Shown piece by piece: positions 24,901 to 37,522 of a stretch of 64,000 nt of DNA. The stretch covers positions 11,454,146-11,518,145 of the forward strand of contig JALIRH010000018.1 of NCBI GenBank assembly GCA_023055505.1, read 5' to 3'. Numbering within the stretch: position 1 is the stretch's first letter; every line of letters starts with the position of its first letter. This DNA is from Callipepla californica brunnescens (lineage: Eukaryota; Chordata; Aves; Galliformes; Odontophoridae). A program made the translations under genes and the position numbers. The notes under the pieces were generated by a model. That model was not told where the DNA came from, ran no database searches, and was given only the letters and a program-made list of their open reading frames with translations.

Positions 24901-27900
24901 AAGGAATAACATAAGGTAAAAACTGTACTGATTTATTTTGGCATAAGTATACTGCTATCTACTTGTCTACTGAAATAACTAGTCTCTGTGTACCTTTCTG
25001 TTCTTTATAAAGAAATACAGTAACAAAACTTTTATAATCAGTGTTTAGCATAGTTTATGAAACAAAATCAATTTTAATGCAAATTAGATTTTACACTCCA
25101 TATAATCAGTTTCAAATATAGTAAGATATTAAACCAATTGGAGGACTCTGAATGAGATTGAAATGTCCGAGTTTCTGAATTTGATTTATCGTGGTATGGG
25201 CCAACTGTAGAAACACTTCAGAAAATCTTTTCTGGGTAACATTAAATTGTTTCTGAATTATCTGTTAGGGGATTATGAATTAGAAACTTTACTACACAGA
25301 AAAACAAGGTATTTTTGCAAATCTTAGCATATCCATCATCACAGTAAATTCAGACGAAAGGATCCAGACAATCATTTTATGAAATATCTGACTTTAAACA
25401 GCACTTTGATCATAATAATATTCTTTTCCAGATGTCTATTGTCATCTCACAGCAATGAGATAAAGTAAAAAAGGTATGTAAAGTTTTGCTTTTTCCCTTC
25501 AGTTGAGAAAGCTGGTGGTCTCACATTTGCTAATAATAGGGTATGTTTCAAAGACAAATTACTGTAAGCTTCAAAAGAGTAAAAACACATATCAGAATGC
25601 TTCAGTTATTTATACCTGTAAAATGTCTCCATCTGTATAACAGAAGTTTCTACACTGAGGCTGATTTTGATTAGGGAAGAGAGGTGACACTGGACATAAG
25701 GAAACCTCCTATATATATAGATAGATATAATATATAATGTATATTTATTTATTTATTTTCAGCTATATTTGAAAGATTTGTTTCATAATCCTGGATAAGG
25801 TGAAAGAGAAATGAATATCTTCCTTCTTAATGCTACAAAAAGTAATTGAAATGATGTCTCATGTGTGGCATTATCCTTTCAGAATTAAGCCCTCAAAAGG
25901 AACTGCTGAGCATACATCCAACACTATGCTCTGTAACCATGTCAGAAGTATAAGCTGACTTGTTTTTTTCAGCAGTTGTGTATGTGAAGTGCATATAAGT
26001 CCATTAAAACATAGAAGAGTGCTAGACAAGCTGACTTGTCACACACTGGTGAAACTCATGTTCTGCAGCTTAAACCACTATTTAAGTAGCATTACCAAGA
26101 GTGAGTGGAAGTGAACATTCTGGCCACATAACATCAAAGAAGGAAATGATGAGGCATATTTCTTGCAGATGTACCTGAGGCCACTGTAGCTTTGTTTACT
26201 ACTAAGAGCAAAGCAATTATAGTAGAATGAATTCTATGGTTCCATGACTGTGAATAAAAAGCACAAATCATTTAAAATATTCTTTAGTTTATGAAAAATG
26301 CATGAAAATACATTTCCAGAATATGGAAAGGCCTTACCAAATGCATAAATAATCTGTATCTGCCTTACTTTACGATCTGCTTTTGCATGGAATTATTTGG
26401 AAAGCAGCATATGCGCCATGTATGTGAGACAGATTTGGGTCTTCAGTCATATTTGCAAGAAATCACAATAAAAGTGGGACTCAAATATGGTACAGAAATA
26501 GCTGTGACTATATGTCAGCACTGTTATTTTAGGTACTGTGCTCAATTTCTGGATCAAAGATGAGTTGGGCAATATTTGCTATTATTCCATATATTTACTA
26601 TTATGAGTTAGGAATATTTACCAAGGGGCGGTGGGATAATTCAGTCTGAATAAGTATATTACAAGGTTGTATTTTTTTTTTATTTAATTTAAATTCAAGA
26701 TACCTGGTCTACAGTAACTTCAAATGTCAGCTTCTTATTCACATTCAGTTTACTTCTGCTTTCTGCCACCCTGTGCATTGAAGAGTGTCATGAAATTGTC
26801 TTGATGAAGAAGATACAGTTTATCTTCTTAGATATCTGAGAGGATATTAGTTGGAGGGGCATCCCCAAGGAATTTATGGTCTCGTTAAATCTTATATTAT
26901 ATAAATATTATTTCATCCAATCACCTTGTCTTGATCAATGTTTTAATTCCAAATTTTTACGTTCAGGAGAGTATGATACTAAAGATTACATTCAGAGCAA
27001 AGTATCACTCACTGTAGATTACAGAAGGAGAATTTGTCCTGTGTTCTAAATATTTCTTCCTTTTCTTTAGAAGGTAAGGAAAGGCCAATGAAATAGCAAT
27101 ACCTACTAGACTAAAGTGTCATTTCTCACAGGAAATATTTTCTACAGGTACTAATGCTTATATAGTGAAAATAAAATTTTCTGTTTTCCAAACCTTTTCA
27201 GCATTTTTGTCATATTTTGGTATTTAATATAACTCATTACACTAGCTACATACACTGTCTTCAGGGCTGTATTTCATTCATGTAATGTGTGATGTAACAT
27301 GCTTCCAGAAGCAGTGAAATAAAAAGTACTAGAATATTAAAAAAGCAGAAAGCTAGTCTGCTTCTCTGTTACTTTTGCTTGATTTATGTTTGTTTTTAAA
27401 ATCATGCACTATTTTTTTTTTTTTTGAGTTGAATATCCTAGAGAGCTATAGATTCTACAGAAAAGCAGTGGAAACTTAAGTACACGTTGGAAGAAGTGAG
27501 TGCCAATCCCTCTCTCATCACTCACTTGATCTGCGACCTTAGGAACTCCCATTCCATACTTTTAAGCTGCTGAATGACAACCCTTTAGCAGATGATGACA
27601 ACTGCTATGCACTTCATGCTTGAACTAAAACACTGAGAAGTACACCACTTCCATCACAGCTGTATGTTCTGGATGTCAGTATATTTTAAAAACAAAATAA
27701 ATAAGAACAGATTATATTGCAAAACTGAAGTCTCACTGCAAATCAGATTTATCTGTACTAGGAAATTCCATCAAAATGTCGAATGATCTCTGAAAATAAA
27801 ACAAAAACTGGAATTAATTTAGGGTGAACTGGTGAGGTGTTTAATCAGTAACCTATTTAAGCTGTCAAATGACTTGAGATCAACATATTGTGAAGTACAC

Positions 27901-29418
27901 ACTGGGAGATACAGTAGGATATACAGGGTTAGAAGTAACAATTTAATTCAAAACTTGTTGATATTTGCTTTAAAATGACATCAGTATTTAAGTGTGGTGA
28001 CAATTTCAGAACAGACACAGCATATCATTCACCCTACAGCTCTGTATGGAAATCTGGACTGTCAACTCAAATGCAGGTTTGATTTTTTTCTAGCAATGAT
28101 TTGCTGCAAAGGCAGTTTTCAGGAGTGACTTGCAAGGAAAATCCCAAAAATGAGGATAAGGATATTCTCAATAGTTAGTACATGTATTCTTATGTTTCTG
28201 GACTCTTGCATGTGTATTGAAAGTGTAAACAGTATGTCATGCGTTGTCTTGTGTTACAGTTATGTTAAATATTTGACTACTAAATTGCAGTAGCAAACAA
28301 ACCATGAAGCTCCTACATAGGAAAATGCAGACATCTGGGACAGGACAGGCTAGGTCACCAGCATCCTTATAAGTGTGCAACTGCAATTCTCAACCTTTTC
28401 AAACTATGATTAGTCATCTAATTGTGTGCCCAAATTTAGTTGATGCATTTTGCATACATAATTAATTGATTTTCTTGAAGATCTCTCCTAATTTTTAATT
28501 ATTGCTGAAGCTAGTGTTAAATAAGGAGTGAGCCTTATGTATGCGCACCAATTTAATTTACAAACTGGAATCAGACAGCTTGTGACAGATGTGAGTATTC
28601 ATGGAATACAGAAACTAGCTGCTGTCTAGGCTGGGATATATGAACTTATCCACTGGTTCGGGATAATTTTCTTCCTGTCTGACAAATATAAAGTCATCCA
28701 GCCTTACCTGCTTACTGAGATATTGTGCAAGTATCATTATAAAAGGAAAACTTTTTACATTTAGAGACACTCCTCTGGAACTACTGCTGTTTACACTCGT
28801 AAACATATTGAAATGTAAAAGCAGACTGCAAAGTGACAGAAACTCTATCAAATTTGATTTTCAATACTGAAGTCGCTGTGGATGACAGAGTGCCTTGTTC
28901 TGATATGTGTTTCCAAATTGTGCTAACCAGATGAAAATCTCTGCATGCAATTATTATCTGAACAACAATACCATTGAGATAAACAGGAACTTTGCACCCC
29001 TCCATCCCCCTTTAAAAGAACTTAATGAATTGGCCATTCTCATTCCTATCATCCATGCTAATTTGAGAAAGTGAGGCATTTGTCCTTTACACATCTATCC
29101 CAAACCTCCACAATTCAGTCAACACCAAAAAACAGTGATACCATTAAATTCGTGTTCTTTGTACATGACCTTTGCATTGTGTTAACAAAAAGGTCACAAA
29201 CTTGCTGAATATGTGCTATTAGCAACACCTTACTTCCTTCCCCATCCACCACAATCTAACAACAAATGGCCATAATAGTAATTCTGCTACTGCGCTCCAA
29301 TATTCATCTTAATCTCTGCTCTGTTTTTGAAGAGCAAATCTGAAAAAATCAGAGATCCTTGCTGTTTTCTACTTTTTCCTTCCTGCTTTATTAAGTTAAT
29401 CTCATAGCACGTAAATTA
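21985..29418. other. Longest stretch without a recognised repeat
   Basis: About 7.4 kb without a recognisable CR1, mariner or LTR. It contains short simple repeats (A-rich near 22377-22400, (TA)n at about 22450-22461, T run at about 27411-27425, a ta/ga patch at 25711-25760). It also contains one weak exon-like segment at 22184-22316, listed separately. No RNA gene is recognised. It could equally be gene-desert DNA or contain regulatory sequence; nothing here decides between them. Confidence 0.5.
22184..22316 (+). other. Weak candidate exon or old pseudogene fragment
   Basis: An acceptor-like tttacag ends at about 22184. It is followed by 44 open codons whose composition is less AT-chance-like than its neighbours: charged and acidic, including EHIFEKSMKSRDELLEEIDF and then YAGLPLVGITDEF, with a stop at about 22314. 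I do not recognise the protein. There is no partner exon, no independent coding evidence, and the frame is short. It is listed only because it is the most protein-like non-repeat frame in the window. Chance remains the more likely explanation. Confidence 0.12.
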
Positions 29419-29952
29419 TGGGTGCTGATCCTAAGTAGTGCCTCGTATTTTATTGTGTGGGCTCACAGCGTCAAAGGCAGATGTTGGAAAAGCAGTAGAG
29501 GTTGAACCTCAACGACAATATTCTGTTATTTTTTTCTGTGTAACAGATGGCAGCAAGAGGGACAGTCTGACAGAATGGTGTTTGACATGGAAGTACATAT
29601 GAAGCAGAGGTGTTTGACTGAACTCCTTCATGAGGAAAAAATAGCACCCACTGACTTCACTGATGTCTGCTGAACATTTACAGAGACAGTGGATATTAGC
29701 ATACTGATGTGGCAAGTGGTGTGTTTCAGTGGCAACAGCAACGGTGGGTCACTCCTACTGTTGCAGTTTTTTACAAGTGCAACATGCAGACTGTTGTTCA
29801 TCACTGCTGAAAATACATAGCTAATGGTGGTGACTGTGTTGAAAAATACTGTTTTGTAGATGAGAATTTGTGCTAGCAAACAGTGATATTGTGTTCTTTG
29901 TTGAAGTCTCCATGAAAATAAATAAGATACATTACTTTTAGAGCTACTTCTG
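29419..29952 (+). mobile_element. Galluhop-type mariner copy (+), non-coding
   Basis: Sense-oriented match along the whole family consensus: degraded 5' end (agtgcctcgtattttattg), 'gcagtagaggttgaacctc', 'cagatggcagcaag', 'gacatggaagtacatatg', 'cagtggatattagcat', 'gctaatggtggtgactgtg', 'gttttgtagatgagaattt', and the 3' end near 29920-29950. It is about 534 bp with broken frames. Its 5' inverted repeat is more eroded than in the 44.3 or 56.7 kb copies. Confidence 0.85.
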
Positions 29953-30444
29953 TAATTTGAATATGCTCCACTAGTTCTATTCCAAACCAAAGGTGTAGTG
30001 TTGATCAAAAAGAATTTGAAAAGAAATAATATTTTCTGCTTTTATGGCTTCTTCCTTCTTAAAGTCCCAAGTCAAGCAGAGTTTGACTGCAATAAGTCTT
30101 CTGCATTGTATGGGGTAGATGTTCAAATCCCATGTAAGAAAAACCATGAAAAAAAAAAAAAAAAAATTGATCCTATCATTTGCAAGAGAGCTGTGAGGTT
30201 TAACTTATATAAGGTTTAGCCTGATGTACTAAATTTCTGTGCCAGGAATTATTAAAGATAATTTCTTTTATTCATCGTCTAACTACAATCAAACAAGCAC
30301 TTTATTTATTGCCGCTGTGGTGGCAGATGTTATCAGCAGGGTTTCAGCCATACAAATTTGTGTGTAACAGATGAATAAATGGATCTTGAAAGGACCTTTA
30401 TAGTTTTGTAATATGTCTGAAAAATATGTTAACAGCGGATCCAT
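29953..30444. other. Spacer between mariner and CR1
   Basis: AT-rich with an A run at about 30150-30166. Nothing else is recognised. Confidence 0.5.
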
Positions 30445-32170
30445 CAGAAGTTTCTGAGAGCATAACCTCCCTGATAAAATGGGAAAGGAGAACTGACTTC
30501 AACAGACATGGAGAAAGCTGAGGTAGTCAGTGAGTTCTTTCTCTCAGTCTTCACCAGCAGTCAGGCTTCCCATGTCTCCTACATCCCTGAATCTCTAGGT
30601 GGGAGCTGGAGAAGCAAAATCCCTGCCACTGAGAAGATCAAGTCAGAGACTGCCACATGGAACTGAATGTGTTTAAGTCTATGAGGCTAGAAAACATGCA
30701 TCTGAGGGTGCTGGGGGAAGAAGAAGAAGCTGTCTGATATGGTTGCCAAGCCATGCTCCATTGTATTTGAAAAATCATGGCTGTCAGGCAAATCCCTGAT
30801 GGCTGGAAAAAGGAAAACAGCACACTTGTTTTCAAAAAAGATAGGAGGGAAGACACAGGGAACTACAGGCTGGTGAGCCTCACCTCTGTGCCTGGAAATA
30901 TCATGGAGCAGGTTGTCCTGGAAAAGATGCGAGAAAAGCAGGTCATCCGAGACAGCCATCATTGTTTCACCAAGGGCAGGTCACGCCAGACCAATTTGAT
31001 GGCCTTCTATGATGGAATAATGGTTTCAGTAGATAAAGAAAGAACAACTGATATTGTCTACTGATATTTTATCTCTAAACTGGAGAAATATGAATTAGAA
31101 GAGTAAACTGTTTAGTGGATAAATAATTTATTGGATGGTCACAGCCAGAGTGATGTGGTCAACAGCTCCATGTCCAGGTGGAAGTCAGTGGCAAGTGGTG
31201 TACCTCAGGGACCTATCTTGGGACCAGTGCTCTTCAACATCTTTTTCAGTGACATCCCTCAGCAAGTGGGATCTGACATTGATCCCTCAGCAAGTTTGAA
31301 GATGACACCAAGAAGAATGGTACAGTTGATATGATAGAAGGAAGGGATCATACCAACAGGTCTTGACAGGCTAAGTAAGAGAGTCTGCATGAATCTAATG
31401 AAGTTCAACACATCCAAGGACAAGCTGTTGTACTTGGGTCAGGGCAATCCCAGATATGTATGCAGACTGGGAGAAGAACTCACTGAGAGCAGCTCTGCAG
31501 AGAAGGACTTGCGGTTCTAATGAATGAAAAGCTTGGCAAGAGACAATAGTGTGTGCTTGCATCCTGGAGGATCTACAGTACCCTGGGCTGCATCAAAAGA
31601 GAGAGGGAGCTGATTGTTCTCCTCTACTCCACTCTCATGAGGCCCCCATTGGACTGCTGTGTCCAGGTTTGGTGTCCCAGAACAAGAAAGATGTGGAGCT
31701 GTTGGAGAAGGTTTAGAGGAAGGGCACGGAGATGATCAAAGGGCTGCACCACCTCTCATGTGAAGAGATGCTGAAGGAGCTAGGTTTACTCAGCTTGAAG
31801 AATCAAGCTGAATAGGGAAATCTCATTGTGGCTCTCCTGTTTCTACAGGGAGCTTATAAACAGGAGGGAGACTGATTTTTTACACAGGTAATTAGTGGTA
31901 GGTCAACGGGAAAAAGTTTAAAACTAAAAGGGAGGAGATCTAGATTAGACAGTAGGTGGAAATTCTTTGTTGAGAGCGTAGTGAGACAGATGTCCACATA
32001 AGCTGTGGATGCTCCACCTCTGGAAGCATTTAAGGCCAGGTTTCACAGCACCCTGGGCAGTTTGATCTGATGGAAGGTTTCCCTGCCCATGGCAGGGGTG
32101 TTGAAACTTGTTGATCTTTAAGGTCTATTAAAGCTTTCCCAAGCTATTCTATGATTCTATGACTCTATGA
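30445..32170 (+). mobile_element. CR1 LINE (+), 5'-truncated, about 1.7 kb
   Basis: It starts within ORF2 upstream of the RT core (aaaggagaactga, 'caacagacatggagaaagc', then 'tctcagtcttcaccagc'). It runs through RT, post-RT and 3' UTR, ending in the duplicated ttctatgattctatgac tail. Several indels are visible, including a partly repeated 'gatccctcagcaag' segment near 31258-31292. The 5' boundary is uncertain by a few tens of bases. Confidence 0.92.
30777..31735 (+). pseudogene. CR1 ORF2 reverse-transcriptase remnant (+)
   Basis: Three frames in RT order lie within the CR1 at 30.4-32.2 kb. At 30777-31064 there is IPDGWKKENSTLVFKKD, GNYRLVSLTSVPGNIMEQVV and SRQTNLMAFYD, ending DIVY at a stop where motif A (VYLDFSKAFD) should begin. 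At 31131-31334 there is [20 protein letters not shown], then a frame change before the FADD box. At 31553-31735 there is STLGCIKRERELIVLLYSTL. The catalytic motif A Asp and the FADD box are therefore lost or out of frame, and the sequence is not functional. Its ancestor was the polymerase that copied CR1 RNA at the insertion site. Confidence 0.9.
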
Positions 32171-32211
32171 TCTCAAAGGCAACAGGTTATTTATTGAATG
32201 CCGTAAGTATT

Positions 32212-32270
32212 AAAAAAAAAAAAAAAAAAAGAAACGAGTGTTCTTGTGTTGAAAAAAAAAAAAAAAAAAA
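32212..32270. repeat. Two A19 tracts 21 bp apart
   Basis: A runs at 32212-32230 and 32252-32270 are separated by a 21-bp mixed-sequence spacer. They lie about 40 bp beyond the CR1 end. CR1 elements do not have poly(A) tails, so these are independent simple sequence. Confidence 0.95.
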
Positions 32271-34519
32271 GTATGATATGATTTGGGATGTATCTTCCTA
32301 AATACAGTATTAGAGCTAAATAGGGAAAAGTTCGTACTTAAAGTCAAATGTCTGCAAATGTTGAAAGCTTTTCAATATGAGTAATAGATACAGCTATATA
32401 ATTTTCTCATTGACTTTAGTGTTTGACTTTAACAGTGTAAGAGAAAACACTTGCCCTACTGTTTTGTGTGACTGGATTTTTTGTTCTACAGACAGAAAAG
32501 TTCATTTTACTCTCTTTTCCAGTTTGCTCTCTATAATTCCAGACAAATTTTTCACATGAAATCTAATGTTATATCACATCAGCATTTGGAATTTAAGCTA
32601 ATGTATCTGTATGGGCTTCTACCCTGTGCAGTGAATTCTAGTTGTCTACAATGCCCAAAGAAGTGGTACTCTGCAAGAAACTCCTTTCTGCTTCTACAAT
32701 TTTCAGATACATGATCCTTGCCCAGAGTTTGCAGAGTACTCTCTGGAATAAGATCATGTCTAACTGATGTGTAGCAAACACAATGTAACGCAAAAACTAT
32801 AGAACTATGATATTTTTAGAGGCTTTTAGAGACTTTAACAGTGCTTTCAGTTCTAATTTTTCTTTATGGTGTCTTCTCAATTTCTGTTTCTAGCACATAT
32901 ATCCATTAACATATCTTCATGGAAACATCAGGGAAGAGAAGTTCAGAAACTAATTGCAAAGTTTTATTAATAGCTGGTGCTGATTACATGATCTGGAATC
33001 TGCTAAATTAAAATGGAGTATGTCCAGCTAATAACACTTCCTCAGCCAGTAATTTGCAGAGAGATCGGACCAAAAATTGTACAAAGTTATTGTGTCAGGG
33101 TAGGGCTTGAGGAGAAAAATATCTGGATACATTCCAAGACTTACGGGAATTTATAGTACATGTTAAAGATTCATGAAGTTAGAAAAAGATTTTGAAATCT
33201 TTCTCAAAGTTTCCAAAATCAGGTCGCTCTTGCACCCAACTCAAATGCATCTATGAAAAAAGAGTTAATGTTCTTACGAAAGAATGTACGACTATGCAAA
33301 TAGAATATCAGATTTTAGCCTCTAGCTGCAAGACGCATTCACTGTCACAGTCTAATTTCAGAATGAAAATGAAAAGACACCATTTGCAAAATTAATACTC
33401 AAGAGAAAATGTATATAAAATTGAAAGTATTGTCCTTGCTACAGTTTTTTGTATGTGTGTGTGCATGTGTGCATCTGAAAAATGAAAACTTAATTGATGA
33501 ATGTCAGACCCCTACTTCCCATAGTGAACTTCTTAGCCTACCTTCTAAATATTTTCTCTTTACTAACAGTCAATATTAACTGGATTTTTTGTCTGGTTGG
33601 TTCATTACTTAACTTTGAACCCTGTAACCAAAGTAATAGAGACATATAACTATAAGAACCGATTCACAATACATTACGATACATTCAAAGTTAAAACATT
33701 TTTATGTGTGATTGTGAGTTCATTTCCATGCACATGTATCTTTAACATATGCTTAATTTTAATTCCTGGAGATTATGTCACACCAAAAAATGTTTAAAAT
33801 ACAAAGTAAAAGTTTTGGAATTCCTATCTTAATATTCCTAAAATGTCAGATACTGTCTTCATAAGACATAGAATATCAGAAATTGAATTTAGAAGACATA
33901 TACCAGTAATTATGTGGAACACAATTGTCCACAGTATTACTGACATGTAAGATGCATTCACAATGAGTGTGTATATGAGTACATGCATATATACACTAAT
34001 ATTTGTTCACCTTAGTTATTCAATTCAATAACAGAGTTAGTCTGTTCTTGTACAATACCTAGCATGTTGATCTTATTTTTGATTTGAGACTTCCTTGCGA
34101 TAATGTAATGAAATCAGGTTCAGTTTTGAAACAGCTAATGTTTTAATTTACCTTTCACAATGTTCTATTTATTATTTGGAAGACTAGGCAATACCAAGCC
34201 TTCCTGTGCTGAACAAATATGACTAAGAAGCAAGCTTTTGCCCTAAAGTGCTGATTTATAATCTGAGTAGGAAAGAATATGTTTGATTATCAAATAAATG
34301 CAACGGCTCACAAATATTATTTATTATAGAAGCGTGACATTTAAAGAAGCTACTTGACTTCGCAAAGCTGTTTCCAAGTGCCCATCAAGTTTATATTGAT
34401 ATTTCTGATCTGGGAATCTGAATATGCTGCAGTGATCATCCTCTAATCCATCTGACTAACAAAAAAGAACAAGCATTTTATTTTCTTAAATAGCTGCTGA
34501 AAAACAGGGACAAGTGTAG
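32271..34519. other. AT-rich unique DNA, nothing recognised
   Basis: No gene or repeat is recognised apart from a short TG-rich patch near 33450-33474. Confidence 0.6.
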
Positions 34520-34592
34520 TGAAGCTGGATGAGGCTCTGAGTAACTTATCTAGCTCCAGGTGTCTCTTCCAACTTGAATAATTATACGATTA
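34520..34592 (+). mobile_element. CR1 3' end remnant (+)
   Basis: About 70 bp match the terminal CR1 segment: 'gaagctggatgaggctctg', 'agtaacttatctag', 'tccaggtgtctcttcc', aacttgaataatt. The tail is eroded (attatacgatta for attctatgatt). The call rests on motif order. Confidence 0.65.
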
Positions 34593-34964
34593 TATTAACA
34601 GAGAATGGAAATGGTCTTCTGTTTGACTTAATTCCTGCACATACTAATCAATAACAATGTCCTATATACTCTATGTAATATGGGAATATCAGAGCAAATG
34701 AAATTCTTTCATTGGTGAAGACCATGTACAGTAGTCAAAAAAGTTTTGAAAGTATCTACATGTTATGACTATCAATGAAAGTATTTCTGAGGGTTTCATT
34801 TTAATACAATGCAAATATTTTTACATGTACACACAGAGTTATATATCTACACTTGGTGTTTGCTGATTATGTGTGAACAATACAATTTAAAAAAAAATTA
34901 GGAGAAATATAGTACAACTCTCTAGTAACAAGCAGGCTCAAGAACTGGAACTAGATTCTTTATA
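34593..34964. other. AT-rich spacer, nothing recognised
   Basis: No feature is seen. A short (TA)n lies near 34962-34970, adjoining the next element. Confidence 0.5.
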
Positions 34965-35565
34965 TATATATTCTGTAGGGGCACCTGGGAAGGTGAAATA
35001 GATAGGGAGGAGCTTTTCCTATGATGCTGAGCAGAAACCTGTTTCCATTTGTCCCCATCACTTAGGTCCCCTCTCTCTGCCTGATGGTGTCAGGGAAAGG
35101 GGTTCAGCACTCTTTAGGGTGCATCACCCCAGTGCCTTTCTCGTAGGTATGGCAGAGGACTGCTCCATCAGTCTGTCTCCTGCTCACACTCCCTGGTGCT
35201 CCTTAGCCTCTCCATCTTCTCTTTGAGTTCGGACACCATGCTGAGCATGTCATCCATCTGCGCACGTCTCATACAGGTGTTGTCTCTACCGCCCTCCACC
35301 GGCAGCAACAGGCTCAGGCTGTCCCTGCAGCAAGAGACATGAACAGATGCATTTCTGGATAGGCAACTCTATATGGGTCACTACATTCTTTTAGGCAAGA
35401 CCTTTCTGCCGGGTGGAGTCCATGGATAGTTTTATTGCCTGGGAGGCAGCCGTAGGTAAGGCAGGATGGGGCTCCCTCTTGCTTCTGTTCTGCTCCAGTG
35501 CCTTTCCAGGAAATGGTCCCTCATCACAAGCCTCTTCTAAGAGACTAGTCCCACAAGATCTTCAT
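34965..35565 (-). pseudogene. CR1 ORF1 fragment (-), coiled-coil region
   Basis: On the minus strand, about 35323-35170 encodes DSLSLLLPVEGGRDNTC followed by MDDMLSMVSELKEKMERLRS, a heptad-rich coiled coil, then TRECEQETD and a stop. Beyond the stop, about 35170-34970 still reads like the same protein (RGDLSDGDKWKQVSAQ, then a basic Ser-rich stretch, then SQVPLQN). This matches the N-terminal part of the ORF1 protein of avian CR1 elements, which normally continues into an SGNH-type esterase domain. ORF1p is thought to act as an RNA-binding chaperone in the retrotransposition particle. Here the esterase and everything downstream are missing, and stops break the frame. A GC-richer composition sets it off from its surroundings. 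The family match is from memory; an independent retroelement carrying the same ORF is the alternative. Confidence 0.65.
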
Positions 35566-37012
35566 TTACTTCAAAACTAAGTTTAGAAGATTAAATATGT
35601 TTATTGGTAAATCTGAACTCTAGGAACATTTAGAGAAGGACATCACAAAATTTCCCATGGGTATATTTTGACAGTGAGAATCTGCAGCATCTAAAACATG
35701 GGCTGAATACTAGCAGTAATCATAGATATTTCTCTATAAAATCCTTCAATTTCAAGTTTGATTACTAATTACCAGAGATTAATAGACAATAGGCAAGAAA
35801 AAAAAAAATCTGTTTCAACATTAGAAGTGGCCAATATTTTATTGGAGTTTCTGGAAAGTTTTGAGAAAGGAAAAGAATACAGCTGAAAACACTAAATTTG
35901 CACTACAAGAGAAATAATTTTTGAAACACCTTAGAGTGATTAGGTGAGCATCCCAGAGTTCACTTAATCAAAACTATGAATTTGGGACTTACTTAGTTCC
36001 ACTGTCACAGAATGTCTACCATGAATAGTAGTTCCAAAATAGAGGTTTATATCTCTGATGGAGAATCATTAACCAGAATGAATGATAATGTGTTGCAAAG
36101 ATCTTTTATTTATTTATTTATTTATTTTGACAGACTCAACAAAAGAAAAAATGACAACATTTCAAGTATTATTATTCATGACATGGGAGGAAGAAAACCC
36201 TCTTTCTCTCTCTATGTTGTTTATGCAGTTCAAAGCATGCACTGTTACATGTCAAACATGCCAGTCCAAACAATGAGTCAATACTGAAATAAATGGGAAT
36301 CTTCCCACTACTCTTCACTAGCTTGTAGGGTCATAAAGGAGGAAGACTGTAATGTCATTAAGTGTATACCATGGTTTGCAAATATGATCTAAATCTTTAT
36401 TATTTTGAATGGAAATAATTATTATACAAAATAGTAGTGGGTTTTCAAACTAACCTGGGAATGTATGGCCCATATGAGATGGAGAGAAAATACTCTTTTT
36501 TCCTTCTTTTCAGTACTAGGTAAAATGCCAGGCATGCTTGCACTAAGTACAGTTTGGTATTGGTTTCAATATTGACAAGATTTTTCCAAAATGTCAGTTT
36601 AATAAATAATTGTACATAATTTCATTTAAGGCAGTTGGATACTACAGCATTTCTCATTCTTTGATAATTAATTCCCCCTGATTACAGTCTACCAAGTATT
36701 TGACTGAAACACAATAAATTAAATATCAAAAATGGAAATGGAATTACAAAAAGTTATTACAAATAAATACCATATGATTCTTATATATTTGAAATTCTTT
36801 TTTGTCTAGCACCAAATGTATAATGAAAGATATATCATCAGTTCATTTTCCAAAGTATAACATGTCAAAAAATATGTCTGATGTCTGGAAGTTCAAATGT
36901 TTTTAGTCAATTGACTCACAATTTGGATTCCATGCATTATTATGTTAGTCATCTAGCGTGAAATATAAAACTGCTTCAAATAAGATTATTTGTATACTTT
37001 CGATGTTATTTA
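35566..37012. other. AT-rich unique DNA with a (TTTA)n tract
   Basis: No gene is recognised. A (TTTA)n microsatellite lies at about 36105-36128 and an A run at about 35798-35808. Confidence 0.6.
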
Positions 37013-37520
37013 GGTTGCTCTGAAAGCAATGCCTCATACTTACTTCAATTGAAACTACAACAAAGAACACAGTAACACTGTTTGACAGAGCAAATTCTCA
37101 TCTACAAAACAATATTTTTCAACACAGTCACCACCATTAAATATGCATTTTCAATAGTGATGAACAATAGCCTGCATGCTGCACTAGTAAAAATTTGCAA
37201 CAGTGGAAGTGAACCACTGGTGAAACACACCACCTGCCATGTCAATATGCTAACATCCACTCTTTGGTCTCTGTGAACATTCAGCAGATATCAATGAATG
37301 TCAGTGAATGCAATTTCTTATATGTGAAGGAATTCAGTTCTTCACCTCTGCTTGATCCGTACTTCTATGTCAGATACCATTCTGTCAGACTGCCCCTCTG
37401 CTGCCATCGGTCACACAGCAACAAAATGTAACAGAATATTAGTGGGAAGTCATCCCATAAACTCTGATGCTGTGAGCCAACATAAAAAAATAGGAGGTGT
37501 TTCTTTCAGAGCAGCCCTCA
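37013..37520 (-). mobile_element. Galluhop-type mariner copy (-), TA target site and TIRs visible
   Basis: This is the mariner copy with the clearest edges. The left end (ggttgctctgaaagcaatgc then ctc) and the inverted right end (read on - as tgagggctgctctgaaag) form imperfect terminal inverted repeats. Both are flanked by TA at 37011-37012 and 37521-37522, the Tc1/mariner target-site duplication. Internally it follows the family in inverted order ('caacacagtcaccaccatta' near 37118, 'ttggtctctgtgaacattc' near 37264, 'ctgctgccatcggtcaca' near 37398). It is about 508 bp, internally deleted, with no transposase frame. Confidence 0.9.
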
Positions 37521-37522
37521 TA

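Noticed and set aside
29628..30008. 126-codon minus-strand open frame
   Set aside because: It is antisense to the mariner copy at 29.4-29.95 kb. The transposase-derived sense strand is itself broken.
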